From positions 1 to 11,280 of the forward strand of contig CAKQDU010000021.1 in assembly GCA_934229625.1 (NCBI GenBank): a DNA stretch of 11,280 bases, read 5' to 3'. Shown here piece after piece: positions 5,774 to 11,280 of this stretch (the first letter of the stretch is position 1; every line of letters begins with the position of its first letter). The DNA is from an uncultured Alphaproteobacteria bacterium. GTDB taxonomy: Bacteria; Pseudomonadota; Alphaproteobacteria; RF32; CAG-239. Both the position numbers and the translations under genes were made by a program. Below the pieces are notes generated by a model. That model did not search any database. It was not told where the DNA came from and saw nothing but the letters and a program-made list of their open reading frames with translations.

Positions 5774-5827
5774 AAAAAAATATCGCGCCTATAAAACAAA
5801 AGTACATTTGATTTATAAAACGCGATA
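5774..5827 (-). terminator. Terminator of the small membrane-protein operon
   Basis: Read on the minus strand, TATCGCG (5827-5821) and TATAAA (5817-5812) pair with TTTATA (5795-5790) and CGCGATA (5787-5781), leaving a small internal loop. Seven T follow directly (5780-5774). It begins three bases past the stop of the 25-residue ORF and isolates this unit from tolQRA. Confidence 0.75.
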
Positions 5828-5830
5828 CAA

Positions 5831-5908
5831 TTAAAATAGTTCGGTTACGCCGACACCCAAAGATGCAACACTGCCGACTACCATAATCAATAAAAATAAA
5901 CTTACCAT
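5831..5908 (-). CDS. Putative 25-residue hydrophobic small protein
   Basis: An ATG-to-TAA frame of 26 codons encodes one hydrophobic helix: MVSLFLLIMVVG, then SVASLGVGVTELF. It looks like a single-span small membrane protein. It lies 41 bp after the 82-residue membrane-protein gene on the same strand, and a terminator starts just past its stop codon, so its end is well placed in the transcript. An in-frame TAA lies five codons upstream, so this ATG is the only normal start. The weak point is the lack of a clear SD: the upstream sequence is AACTTTTAAAACA. The 82-residue gene also lacks one. I do not recognise a family. Confidence 0.5.
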   Translation of the reverse strand: MVSLFLLIMVVGSVASLGVGVTELF

Positions 5909-5949
5909 TGTTTTAAAAGTTTAAAGGATTTAACAAATTTTCTGAGAAA

Positions 5950-6198
5950 TCAGCTGAAGATTTTTTTAACACCGTTATAAGCTAAAATTATTGCGATGCA
6001 ATAAAAGAAACCTGCACAGACAGTCGACAAACTCCATGCAAAGCTTAAAACTGTACTGAACGGCGCAAACAAAGACCCAAGCCACCAGAAGAAAACTATA
6101 GCTAAAACAGCACCGATGATGTTTGATATACCAGATAAGTCGCTGTTACGCAAAATACCCCAAACTACCAAAACGATGAAAGCAATTAAAAGTCCCAT
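5950..6198 (-). CDS. Small membrane protein (82 residues), unknown function
   Basis: This strongly hydrophobic protein has three likely membrane helices, at about 2-16, 25-43 and 55-76. A short polar loop, RNSDLSG, follows helix 1, and a basic VKKIFS tail suggests a cytoplasmic C-terminus. Aromatic residues are dense (FFWW at 36-39, FFYC at 64-67). It has its own near-consensus promoter about 150 bp upstream and a leader of roughly 140 nt. A second, smaller hydrophobic ORF and a terminator follow it. No strong SD precedes the ATG; the bases are TTAAAATTTTTTTAATT. I cannot assign a family or function. Confidence 0.7.
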   Translation of the reverse strand: MGLLIAFIVLVVWGILRNSDLSGISNIIGAVLAIVFFWWLGSLFAPFSTVLSFAWSLSTVCAGFFYCIAIILAYNGVKKIFS

Positions 6199-6348
6199 AA
6201 TTAAAAAAATTTTAAGAGTTTAACGATTGAATTTTAACTAACCTAAATTAAAGTAAAACAGACGTTATTCCTAAAACAGAAAAACTACGAAACCCCTACA
6301 TAACATGTAAACAAAATTTCTTCTATAATACTTAATTTAATCAATTTT

Positions 6349-6377
6349 ATTATAGCTATTTTTTTATATTTTGACAA
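6349..6377 (-). promoter_or_regulatory. Near-consensus promoter of the small membrane-protein operon
   Basis: On the minus strand, TTGTCA (6372-6377), a 17-nt spacer and a perfect TATAAT (6349-6354) give one of the best sigma70-type promoters in the window. Transcription would start near 6342, leaving a leader of about 143 nt (6199-6341). I see no convincing hairpin or SD-led ORF in that leader. The promoter directly follows the terminator of the secreted-protein operon. Confidence 0.65.
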
Positions 6378-6406
6378 TAAAAAAAAGAGACCTAAAGCCT
6401 CTTTTT
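6376..6406 (-). terminator. Terminator of the secreted-protein operon
   Basis: On the minus strand, AAAAAGAG (6406-6399) pairs with CTCTTTTT (6389-6382) around the 9-nt loop GCTTTAGGT, followed by more T. The stem overlaps the TAA stop codon of the preceding gene. Confidence 0.8.
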
Positions 6407-7040
6407 ATTTTTTGCTTTGATACCACTTGACAGCATCGGCGCATTGCTCTTGCGTCATACCCTTGACGCGGCAGCGGTTGACCTCCACCGTCGGCGCCTT
6501 ATCCAAATTGTAGCATCCCTCGCCAAGCAGCACAACATCCTTATAGGTTCTGACACCAGGATTAAGTCTGTTCATTTGAATAGCCGTATCCATATCCGGC
6601 CAATGCAGTTTGAAGCTGAAATTTGTAACACGTTCAGTTAAATCATTCAACACATAAATACGCAGCGAACAACGCACCCAATCATCAAAACTTCTGTTGA
6701 TTTTATAATCTTCATAAGAAATCAGAATAGAGCGTGGAGGATTATCTACAACAATGTCGCCATCCACCATTTTCAGGGTATAAACTTTACGCTCGCTGTT
6801 ATCATAAACCTCCGGTTCGTTATTATTAAAATTTTTAACAACGTAGTTTGGAGCGCCGTTTTCATCAAACACAGGGGTATCAGAGCTTTTTGGCGACTGA
6901 GACTTTTGGACAGATGCTTGAGCCGGCTTATTGCTTTGCGCGGCTTTAGCTTGCGGCGCACCTTGTGCCGGAGCAAGCATTTGAGCCTGAGCCGCCCCGG
7001 TCATTACGCAAAAAAACAGCGTGCAAAGTTTTTTCAGCAT
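6405..7040 (-). CDS. Secreted cysteine-containing protein, paralogue of the upstream gene
   Basis: A 211-residue exported protein. It has a signal peptide (MLKKLCTLFF..., cleavage expected after AQA near residue 19), an Ala/Gln/Ser/Pro-rich low-complexity linker (about 22-55), then a beta-rich domain. The mature part has C124, C176, C190 and C200, and N132 and W147. C124-x7-N-x14-W and C176-x13-C recur with the same spacing in the next gene upstream, so the two domains are probably homologous. The open frame could begin at GTG 7058, overlapping the upstream stop by one base, but I chose the ATG at 7040 because AAGGTG lies six bases before it and the signal peptide then starts with MLKK. It ends in a terminator. 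I do not recognise the family; the location is probably periplasmic or cell-surface. Confidence 0.8.
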   Translation of the reverse strand: MLKKLCTLFFCVMTGAAQAQMLAPAQGAPQAKAAQSNKPAQASVQKSQSPKSSDTPVFDENGAPNYVVKNFNNNEPEVYDNSERKVYTLKMVDGDIVVDNPPRSILISYEDYKINRSFDDWVRCSLRIYVLNDLTERVTNFSFKLHWPDMDTAIQMNRLNPGVRTYKDVVLLGEGCYNLDKAPTVEVNRCRVKGMTQEQCADAVKWYQSKK

Positions 7041-7057
7041 ATTTTTCACCTTAAACA

Positions 7058-7768
7058 CTACTTAATTTCAGCCAAAGTTGAATTTATGTTTTGCAAATCT
7101 TTCATTGCATTTTCATACTCTGTTTTTATTTGAGCAACTTCCTCAGACTTTTCTTTTTCAGCCTGTTTTGCAATCACACTTTCAGGAACGTCCTTAAATT
7201 CCGAATAATATTCAGGGTTTTTAGAATCTATATAATCAAAATTACCAGCGCAGCCTTTTCCTTTATTGACAACTTTGCTGTTTTTCACCTGAACTTTTTC
7301 ACCCTCTTTCAGACAAGAATCGACCGTATAAGTTAAATTGTCAAACAATAAAAAGCATTTATCTGTATCTACGCTGGCCTGAAAACTTTTTTGCGTATGC
7401 GAAGCAATATCGTTCATAGTCACAGCGGCTGAAACAATAGTTTTTGCGCTTTTACCCTTGTTTACTTTTATATCCTGTCCGCTCAAACTGAATTTACCGG
7501 AAATATTATCTTCCCAAGAAAACTTTAGTTTAGCTTCCTTTACCGCTTTATCCATACGGTTAAATGCGGTTACGATAAAATTACATTTATCAATAAGTCC
7601 GTCTTTATTAGCAACCGGTTGAATATTTTCTATACGGAAAATAATTGCACCGACATCGGAAGTATCTTCTTCCTCTTTTTTGGTTTCATCAGCATATGCC
7701 GGATTAAACACGGACACTAATGTCAAAGCACCCAAACCGGATAATAACATTTTGTTAAAAATACGCAT
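7058..7768 (-). CDS. Secreted cysteine-containing protein with C-terminal coiled coil
   Basis: A 236-residue exported protein. The signal peptide (residues 1-26) ends in NPAYA before DETKK, a good signal peptidase I site. An acidic/basic linker (KKEEEDTS) is followed by a beta-rich domain (about 38-180) with C62, C138, C152 and C173. The C-terminal 40 residues are charged and helical (AKQAEKEKSEEVAQIKTEYE), probably a coiled coil. C62-x7-N70-x14-W85 and C138-x13-C152 match the following gene exactly in spacing. The start is supported by TGGAG seven bases upstream. It lies 78 bp after the uracil-DNA glycosylase gene on the same strand and 17 bp before its paralogue; the two were probably made together. 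The function is unknown; an Ig-like fold stabilised by disulfides is a guess. Confidence 0.8.
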   Translation of the reverse strand: MRIFNKMLLSGLGALTLVSVFNPAYADETKKEEEDTSDVGAIIFRIENIQPVANKDGLIDKCNFIVTAFNRMDKAVKEAKLKFSWEDNISGKFSLSGQDIKVNKGKSAKTIVSAAVTMNDIASHTQKSFQASVDTDKCFLLFDNLTYTVDSCLKEGEKVQVKNSKVVNKGKGCAGNFDYIDSKNPEYYSEFKDVPESVIAKQAEKEKSEEVAQIKTEYENAMKDLQNINSTLAEIK

Positions 7769-7846
7769 TTTTTTACTCCAAACTATTTAAATATGCCGTC
7801 AGTATATTGCTTTATTATTTAATTTTCCTTAATTTTTTGGAAAAAT

Positions 7847-8650
7847 TCAGACCTCTTGCAATTTTCTCTGAAGACGCAGCAAATCACTCCATGCCTTGTT
7901 TTTTTGCTGCGGACTCCGCAGTAAATACGCCGGATGGAAACTTGACAAAGTCGGAATCGCAACACCGTCGGACGTAACATAATCAATAAAATGACCGCGT
8001 AAATGCGATATACTCTCAGCATTGTTCAATAAAGCATTAGCCGCGCTTCCGCCCAAAAGAAAAATACATTTAGGCTTTATCAATTCTATCTGTCTTTGCA
8101 GAAAAGGTAAACACACCGCAACCTCTCCGTCTGTCGGAGTGCGGTTTCCAGGCGGGCGCCACGGCAACACATTGGTTATGTAGCATTCGTCACGATTGAG
8201 ACCTATGGCGGCAAGCATTTTAGTCAGCAATTGTCCGCTACGTCCAACAAAAGGCTTTCCCTGCATATCCTCATCTGCTCCGGGAGCCTCGCCGATAAAC
8301 ATAATTTTTGCAGTCGGACAACCATAGCCAAAAACCGTAGAATTGGCCGAAAATTTTAAGGAGCATCCTTCAAAATGCTCTGCAATTTCACGAAGTTCCG
8401 CCAAAGTTCCAGCTTCTGCACAAGCCTTGCGAGCATTATTGCAGGCACCGCTGTTGTTTTGCGCCAGCAATGTTGTTGCCGGACGAATTTCGGCAGAAAT
8501 TACAGCAGTTTCCGCCGAACCCCGAACTGCAGAATTTGAAGGCACCGCCTCCGATGCGTTTTTCGGCGGAAAAGCATTAAACGGAACATCTCCGCAGATT
8601 TCATCTACGCCGCTTAATATGTACCATTGCAAAATTTGTTCATCAGTCAT
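7847..8650 (-). CDS. Uracil-DNA glycosylase, family 4-like
   Basis: A 267-residue DNA-repair enzyme that removes uracil from DNA by cleaving the N-glycosidic bond, starting base excision repair. Motif 1 is GEAPGADED (120-128), followed by GKPFVGRSGQLLTKML. Motif 2 is HPAYLLR (239-245). An N-terminal block with WYILSGVDE is followed by a poorly conserved linker (about 28-80). Family 4 enzymes normally hold a 4Fe-4S cluster with four cysteines. Here only two positions look kept (C96 in FEGCSL and C180 in AVCLPFL); the usual KCRPPGN reads PWRPPGN (W164), and the first cysteine of the CxxC pair is missing. The open frame extends to TTG 8680, but the ATG at 8650 follows GGTGA and the TTG lies upstream of the predicted -10. 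The gene is divergent from the TPR lipoprotein. Confidence 0.92.
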   Translation of the reverse strand: MTDEQILQWYILSGVDEICGDVPFNAFPPKNASEAVPSNSAVRGSAETAVISAEIRPATTLLAQNNSGACNNARKACAEAGTLAELREIAEHFEGCSLKFSANSTVFGYGCPTAKIMFIGEAPGADEDMQGKPFVGRSGQLLTKMLAAIGLNRDECYITNVLPWRPPGNRTPTDGEVAVCLPFLQRQIELIKPKCIFLLGGSAANALLNNAESISHLRGHFIDYVTSDGVAIPTLSSFHPAYLLRSPQQKNKAWSDLLRLQRKLQEV

Positions 8651-8669
8651 TTTTTCACCATCTTTGCAG

Positions 8670-8697
8670 ATTATATGCAAAAATACTTTTTTTGCAA
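8670..8697 (-). promoter_or_regulatory. Promoter of the uracil-DNA glycosylase gene with palindromic spacer
   Basis: On the minus strand, TTGCAA (8692-8697), a 16-nt spacer and a perfect TATAAT (8670-8675) put the transcript start near 8664, only about 13 nt before the ATG. A perfect inverted repeat, TGCAAAAA (8676-8683) / TTTTTGCA (8689-8696), fills the spacer and overlaps the -35, a placement typical of a repressor site. Which protein would bind is unknown. Confidence 0.6.
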
Positions 8698-8711
8698 TAT
8701 ACTAAAGACTC

Positions 8712-8748
8712 TTTACACATTGCTAATAAATTCTATATATTATATGCT
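8712..8748 (+). promoter_or_regulatory. Predicted promoter of the TPR lipoprotein gene
   Basis: TTTACACATTG (8712-8722) is followed by TATGCTTAG (8743-8751). Reading TTGCTA (8720-8725) as -35 and TATGCT (8743-8748) as -10 gives a 17-nt spacer. An alternative is TTTACA (8712-8717) with TATATT (8736-8741). The same 11-bp element and the TAxGCTTAG element recur with identical spacing upstream of the gene at 10725. Confidence 0.5.
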
Positions 8749-8775
8749 TAGTTGTGCATTAGGAAAAAGAAGGCA

Positions 8776-10638
8776 ATGAATAATATTATGAAAAAAACTG
8801 TTATAGCTGTTGTTTTAATCTCGGCCGCCGTGCTGGCCTGCTCGAATAATATATTTGATTTAAGAACAACAGATAAAAATCAAATACATCCGGTTTTTGA
8901 TAAAGACGGCTATTGGAAAACTCCAAACTTCAGATTAAAACTCGGAAACGATGGTTCTCTTTCATATTATAGTTCAAAATCGCTGTACGGAGCCGTTTTA
9001 GCCGCCCATGTAGCACATTTGCGACATGATTATAACGACGCAGCCGAATATTATAAGATTGTTTTGGAAAAAGACCCGAATAATAAGGTTGTAAACCGCG
9101 CCGCCTATGCCTTATTGGCTTTGAACGGAGATTGGGACTCCGCCGCCGGCTTTGCCCAACAAGATTTTGACTCAGGCAACAAAACTCTGGTTCCGTCAAC
9201 AATCGTGGCCGCTTATGACTTTAAAAACGGCAAATATGCAAAAATGCGCGAAGACCTTCTTCCTCTGAATAAATCTCAGTTTTATAAAACCTTTGTAAAT
9301 CCGCTGTTTGACGCTTGGTCTTATGCGGCAGAACATAATGAAACCGAGGCCATAAAAAGCCTTGATAAAATAAAAGATGAACAACTGCTCTCATTAAAAC
9401 TTGCTCACAGCGGCATAATTTATGATTACCTGAACAATAAAGAAAAGGCAGATGAAAGTTTTAGAAAACTGCTTAAAGATTATCCGCAAGAGGTTACCTA
9501 TCGTCTGATGGAAGTAATGATTAACTTCTACGCCCGTCATGGTCAAAAAGATTTGGCTTTACAAATTTATAACCGTTACAACGAGAACGGAGCGATAGCC
9601 ATTTTAGTTTCGGGCCTCCGCAAACAAATTGACGACATTACAACAAAAACGCCGGCTGTTATGGATACTCCGCAAAAAGGCATGGCCGAGGCCATGTTTA
9701 ATGTCGGCACGCTATATCGCTTTTCCAACAATGCGGAGCTTGCTCAAATATATTTAGCCGCATCAACTTATTTAAACCCCGACTACGATATTACTAAATT
9801 TGCCTTAGCCAATATATATGAAGACGGAGGTTATTATAAAGAAGCCAACAGATTATATGAACAAATAAGCAAGGATTCTGGCTCATATTATATAGCGCAG
9901 CTGAAAATTATTGAAAATCTCAGCACTCTGAAAGATTATAAGAACGCTGCAAAAAATTCTCGGCGCTTATTAAAAGAATATCCGGATAATATTCAGCTTT
10001 TGAATAATCTGGCAGATATTGAACGAGAATTGAATAATAAGGCAGAAGCTATAAAATTATATAAAAAAGCATTGGGCGCGCAAAAAGGTGAAAACAGCTT
10101 AATTTGGCCGATTTACTATGCCTTAGGAGCAATTTATCATCAGGAGAATCAACGTGATGAGGCTATCGAATATTTGAAAAAAGCTCTGGAGTTAAGCGGT
10201 CGTAACCCTAATGTCTTAAATTATCTCGGATATGTGTATTTAACTGATGACGCAAATACCGATGAAGCAGTACAAATGATTATTGACGCCTATAACAAAT
10301 ATCCGTATGAAGGGCATATTATAGATAGTTTAGGCTGGGTATTCTTTAGGCTGGGACAATATGAAAAAGCAACAGCATATTTGGAACAAGCTGCCGACAT
10401 AAATCCGGCTAATGCAGTTATCTGCGACCATTTGGGTGACGCCTATTGGTTTGTCGGGCGTAAAAACGAAGCTATCTATCAATGGCAGCACGCCTTAGTT
10501 CTCAAAGAAGACGCAGATGCTATAAATAAAGAAAATATCCAAAGCAAAATTGACAGCGGTGTTGTGGAAAACAAGGTTTTAAGCCTGTCTAAACCAGAAA
10601 CGCAAAAAAAACTTGAGCAACTTTCGCCTAATCAATAA
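8776..10638 (+). CDS. Tetratricopeptide-repeat lipoprotein
   Basis: A 620-residue envelope protein. The N-terminus has a signal peptide ending in AAVLAC (C22), a usable lipobox, so it is probably lipid-anchored and periplasmic. A TPR-like unit follows at about 72-102 (HDYNDAAEYYKIVLEKDPNN). The middle is helical, and the C-terminal half holds a run of TPRs, clearest at about 478-575: NVLNYLGYVYL, IDSLGWVFFRLGQYEKATAY and DHLGDAYWFVGRKNEAI. TPRs are protein-binding scaffolds; the partner is unknown. The open frame begins at TTG 8752, but ATG 8776 follows AGGAAAAAGAAGG, and an ATG at 8788 would give a compact MKKTVIAVV signal, so the start is uncertain by four codons. It is divergent from the glycosylase gene. 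As I recall, such TPR proteins and family-4-type glycosylases are neighbours in other alphaproteobacteria. Confidence 0.88.
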   Translation: MNNIMKKTVIAVVLISAAVLACSNNIFDLRTTDKNQIHPVFDKDGYWKTPNFRLKLGNDGSLSYYSSKSLYGAVLAAHVAHLRHDYNDAAEYYKIVLEKDPNNKVVNRAAYALLALNGDWDSAAGFAQQDFDSGNKTLVPSTIVAAYDFKNGKYAKMREDLLPLNKSQFYKTFVNPLFDAWSYAAEHNETEAIKSLDKIKDEQLLSLKLAHSGIIYDYLNNKEKADESFRKLLKDYPQEVTYRLMEVMINFYARHGQKDLALQIYNRYNENGAIAILVSGLRKQIDDITTKTPAVMDTPQKGMAEAMFNVGTLYRFSNNAELAQIYLAASTYLNPDYDITKFALANIYEDGGYYKEANRLYEQISKDSGSYYIAQLKIIENLSTLKDYKNAAKNSRRLLKEYPDNIQLLNNLADIERELNNKAEAIKLYKKALGAQKGENSLIWPIYYALGAIYHQENQRDEAIEYLKKALELSGRNPNVLNYLGYVYLTDDANTDEAVQMIIDAYNKYPYEGHIIDSLGWVFFRLGQYEKATAYLEQAADINPANAVICDHLGDAYWFVGRKNEAIYQWQHALVLKEDADAINKENIQSKIDSGVVENKVLSLSKPETQKKLEQLSPNQ

Positions 10639-10656
10639 AAAAATAGTTTTTACACA

Positions 10657-10685
10657 TTGACAAAAACATTATTTTGTCATAAGCT
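10657..10685 (+). promoter_or_regulatory. Promoter with internal palindrome upstream of the 133-residue membrane protein
   Basis: TTGACA (10657-10662), a 17-nt spacer and TAAGCT (10680-10685) form a good promoter, with the transcript start near 10692 and a leader of about 33 nt. A perfect 8-bp inverted repeat, TGACAAAA (10658-10665) / TTTTGTCA (10672-10679), fills the space from the -35 to the edge of the -10. This could be an operator. Without a T-run it is a poor terminator for the upstream TPR gene. The upstream element TTTACACATTG (10649-10659) is shared with the TPR promoter. Confidence 0.6.
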
Positions 10686-10724
10686 TAGTGTATATTTTAA
10701 TTATTCACTTAAATTATTAGCTTT

Positions 10725-11126
10725 ATGGAACTTTATTCTATTTTCCCTTTGTTGTTAATGGCATATTTTGTAGTAATTTCTGCAGGTTGTGCTGAGTTAC
10801 CTCAAAAGACATCAAAGCGCTGCCCGGTTCTTTTTTATGGTGCATTGACTTGTACTACAATATTTTTTATTGTCATGGTCGTAAATTTATTTACAACCAC
10901 TAAGCTTCCGGAAGCAAGTCTTTTTGATGGATACATTTTTTGGCCTTGCAGTATTTTATTTTTGACATTAACATTAGCAGGCATGATAGAAATATCAAAG
11001 CGCCGCGCTCAAAAAATTCTTAGTTCAATAGAATTTTGCCTGAGCGAACTTTTCTTAGGCTGTTCAATTTTGACATTTGCCGGCTATATGATTTATTTGC
11101 TGCTTGTCCGAGGAACAGTTTTTTAA
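10725..11126 (+). CDS. Four-helix membrane protein, unknown function
   Basis: A 133-residue integral membrane protein with hydrophobic segments at about 5-22, 35-57, 69-89 and 104-128. A short basic patch, SKRRAQK, lies between helices 3 and 4, suggesting a cytoplasmic loop there. Six cysteines (22, 33, 43, 75, 105, 113) are many for its size; several sit in or near the helices. I do not recognise a family. No strong SD precedes the ATG (AAATTATTAGCTTT). It has its own promoter with a palindromic spacer and ends in a strong terminator, so it is probably a single-gene transcript. The gene is more A/T-rich than the TPR gene before it. Confidence 0.72.
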   Translation: MELYSIFPLLLMAYFVVISAGCAELPQKTSKRCPVLFYGALTCTTIFFIVMVVNLFTTTKLPEASLFDGYIFWPCSILFLTLTLAGMIEISKRRAQKILSSIEFCLSELFLGCSILTFAGYMIYLLLVRGTVF

Positions 11127-11133
11127 TATATCG

Positions 11134-11168
11134 AAACCTGAGTTTTTTTATGAACTCAGGTTTTTATA
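11134..11168 (+). terminator. Terminator of the 133-residue membrane-protein gene
   Basis: A perfect 11-bp stem, AAACCTGAGTT (11134-11144) / AACTCAGGTTT (11153-11163), with an 8-nt loop, leads into TTTTTATATTTTTTT. It starts 7 nt after the stop codon. Confidence 0.9.
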
Positions 11169-11213
11169 TTTTTTTACGCACTTTCCGACATTCCAAAGCT
11201 TTTATTTTTGCGG

Positions 11214-11241
11214 TTGACTTTGTTTGAATGATTGTTATAGA
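11214..11241 (+). promoter_or_regulatory. Promoter and leader of a gene starting beyond the window
   Basis: TTGACT (11214-11219), a 16-nt spacer and TATAGA (11236-11241) form a good sigma70-type promoter, with the transcript start near 11248. A purine-rich SD-like stretch, AGAGGAAAGAAAGA (11267-11280), ends the window, so the start codon of the next plus-strand gene should lie within a few bases of the edge. Confidence 0.55.
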
Positions 11242-11280
11242 ATTGGAGTGTAAACAACATAATTTTAGAGGAAAGAAAGA

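Noticed and set aside
6199..6341. Upstream reading frame of 11 codons in the leader of the 82-residue gene
   Set aside because: It starts at an ATG without SD and has no recognisable attenuator structure. It is too short to separate from chance.
7831..7847. Hairpin AATTTTT/AAAAATT as a terminator after the glycosylase gene
   Set aside because: The stem is only A/T pairs and overlaps the stop codon. It is too weak to claim, so the glycosylase may be co-transcribed with the secreted pair.
5670..8775. Upstream TTG/GTG extensions of tolQ (5693), the secreted protein (7058), the glycosylase (8680) and the TPR protein (8752)
   Set aside because: In each case an internal ATG fits better. For tolQ, the secreted protein and the glycosylase it has a better-placed SD match. 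For the glycosylase the longer frame also starts upstream of the predicted -10. For the TPR protein the choice rests on a weaker purine-rich stretch and the signal peptide.
1974..11126. Possible homology of the two small membrane proteins that both start with MELY (1974-2285 and 10725-11126)
   Set aside because: Similarity stops after four residues; helix number, length and cysteine content differ.
1..11280. CRISPR arrays, transposases, phage genes or toxin-antitoxin pairs
   Set aside because: No repeat-spacer periodicity and no recognisable proteins of these kinds were seen. The only long direct repeat is the tRNA-derived pair.

Overview
The window looks like the chromosome of an AT-rich Gram-negative bacterium, most likely an alphaproteobacterium. 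The reasons are a TolQ-TolR-TolA cell-envelope cluster, a family-4-type uracil-DNA glycosylase of the form I associate with alphaproteobacteria (an N-terminal WY-x-GVDE block and NVLPWRPPGNRTP), and a TPR lipoprotein beside it. The low GC content and gene style resemble host-associated or gut alphaproteobacterial lineages. That assignment is inference from protein style and was not tested by any search.

Layout. Positions 1-75 hold the last codons of tuf (EF-Tu) on the plus strand, followed by a strong terminator and a cluster of four small hairpins (156-256). Convergent to it lie a COG2509-type FAD-dependent dehydrogenase (351-1919) and a small three-helix membrane protein (1974-2285), both on the minus strand. 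A tRNA-Ser(GCU) gene (2416-2504, plus) comes next. It is followed by two 201-bp direct repeats, 97.5% identical, each starting with the last 19 nt of the tRNA. A MerR-family regulator (2965-3354) and tolA, tolR and tolQ (3424-5669) follow on the minus strand, in the transcription order tolQ-tolR-tolA-merR; tolB, pal and ybgC are absent here.

From 5774 to 6377 there is a compact minus-strand transcription unit. It has a near-consensus promoter, an 82-residue membrane protein, an overlooked 25-codon hydrophobic ORF and a terminator 4 nt beyond its stop codon. Two secreted proteins (6405-7040 and 7058-7768) follow; they share a cysteine/tryptophan framework with identical spacing and appear to be tandem paralogues. 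Upstream of them is the uracil-DNA glycosylase (7847-8650). It is divergent from a TPR lipoprotein (8776-10638, plus), after which comes a four-helix membrane protein with its own promoter and terminator (10725-11126). The window ends in a promoter and ribosome binding site for a gene starting beyond 11280.

Most of the content is housekeeping (translation, envelope integrity, DNA repair). The least ordinary parts are the tRNA-derived tandem repeat, the small membrane-protein operon, the paired cysteine-rich secreted proteins, and palindromes lying across two promoters. For six genes the longest open frame begins at an upstream TTG or GTG. I moved each start to an internal ATG, in most cases supported by a Shine-Dalgarno (SD) match and in two cases also by promoter position or protein homology.
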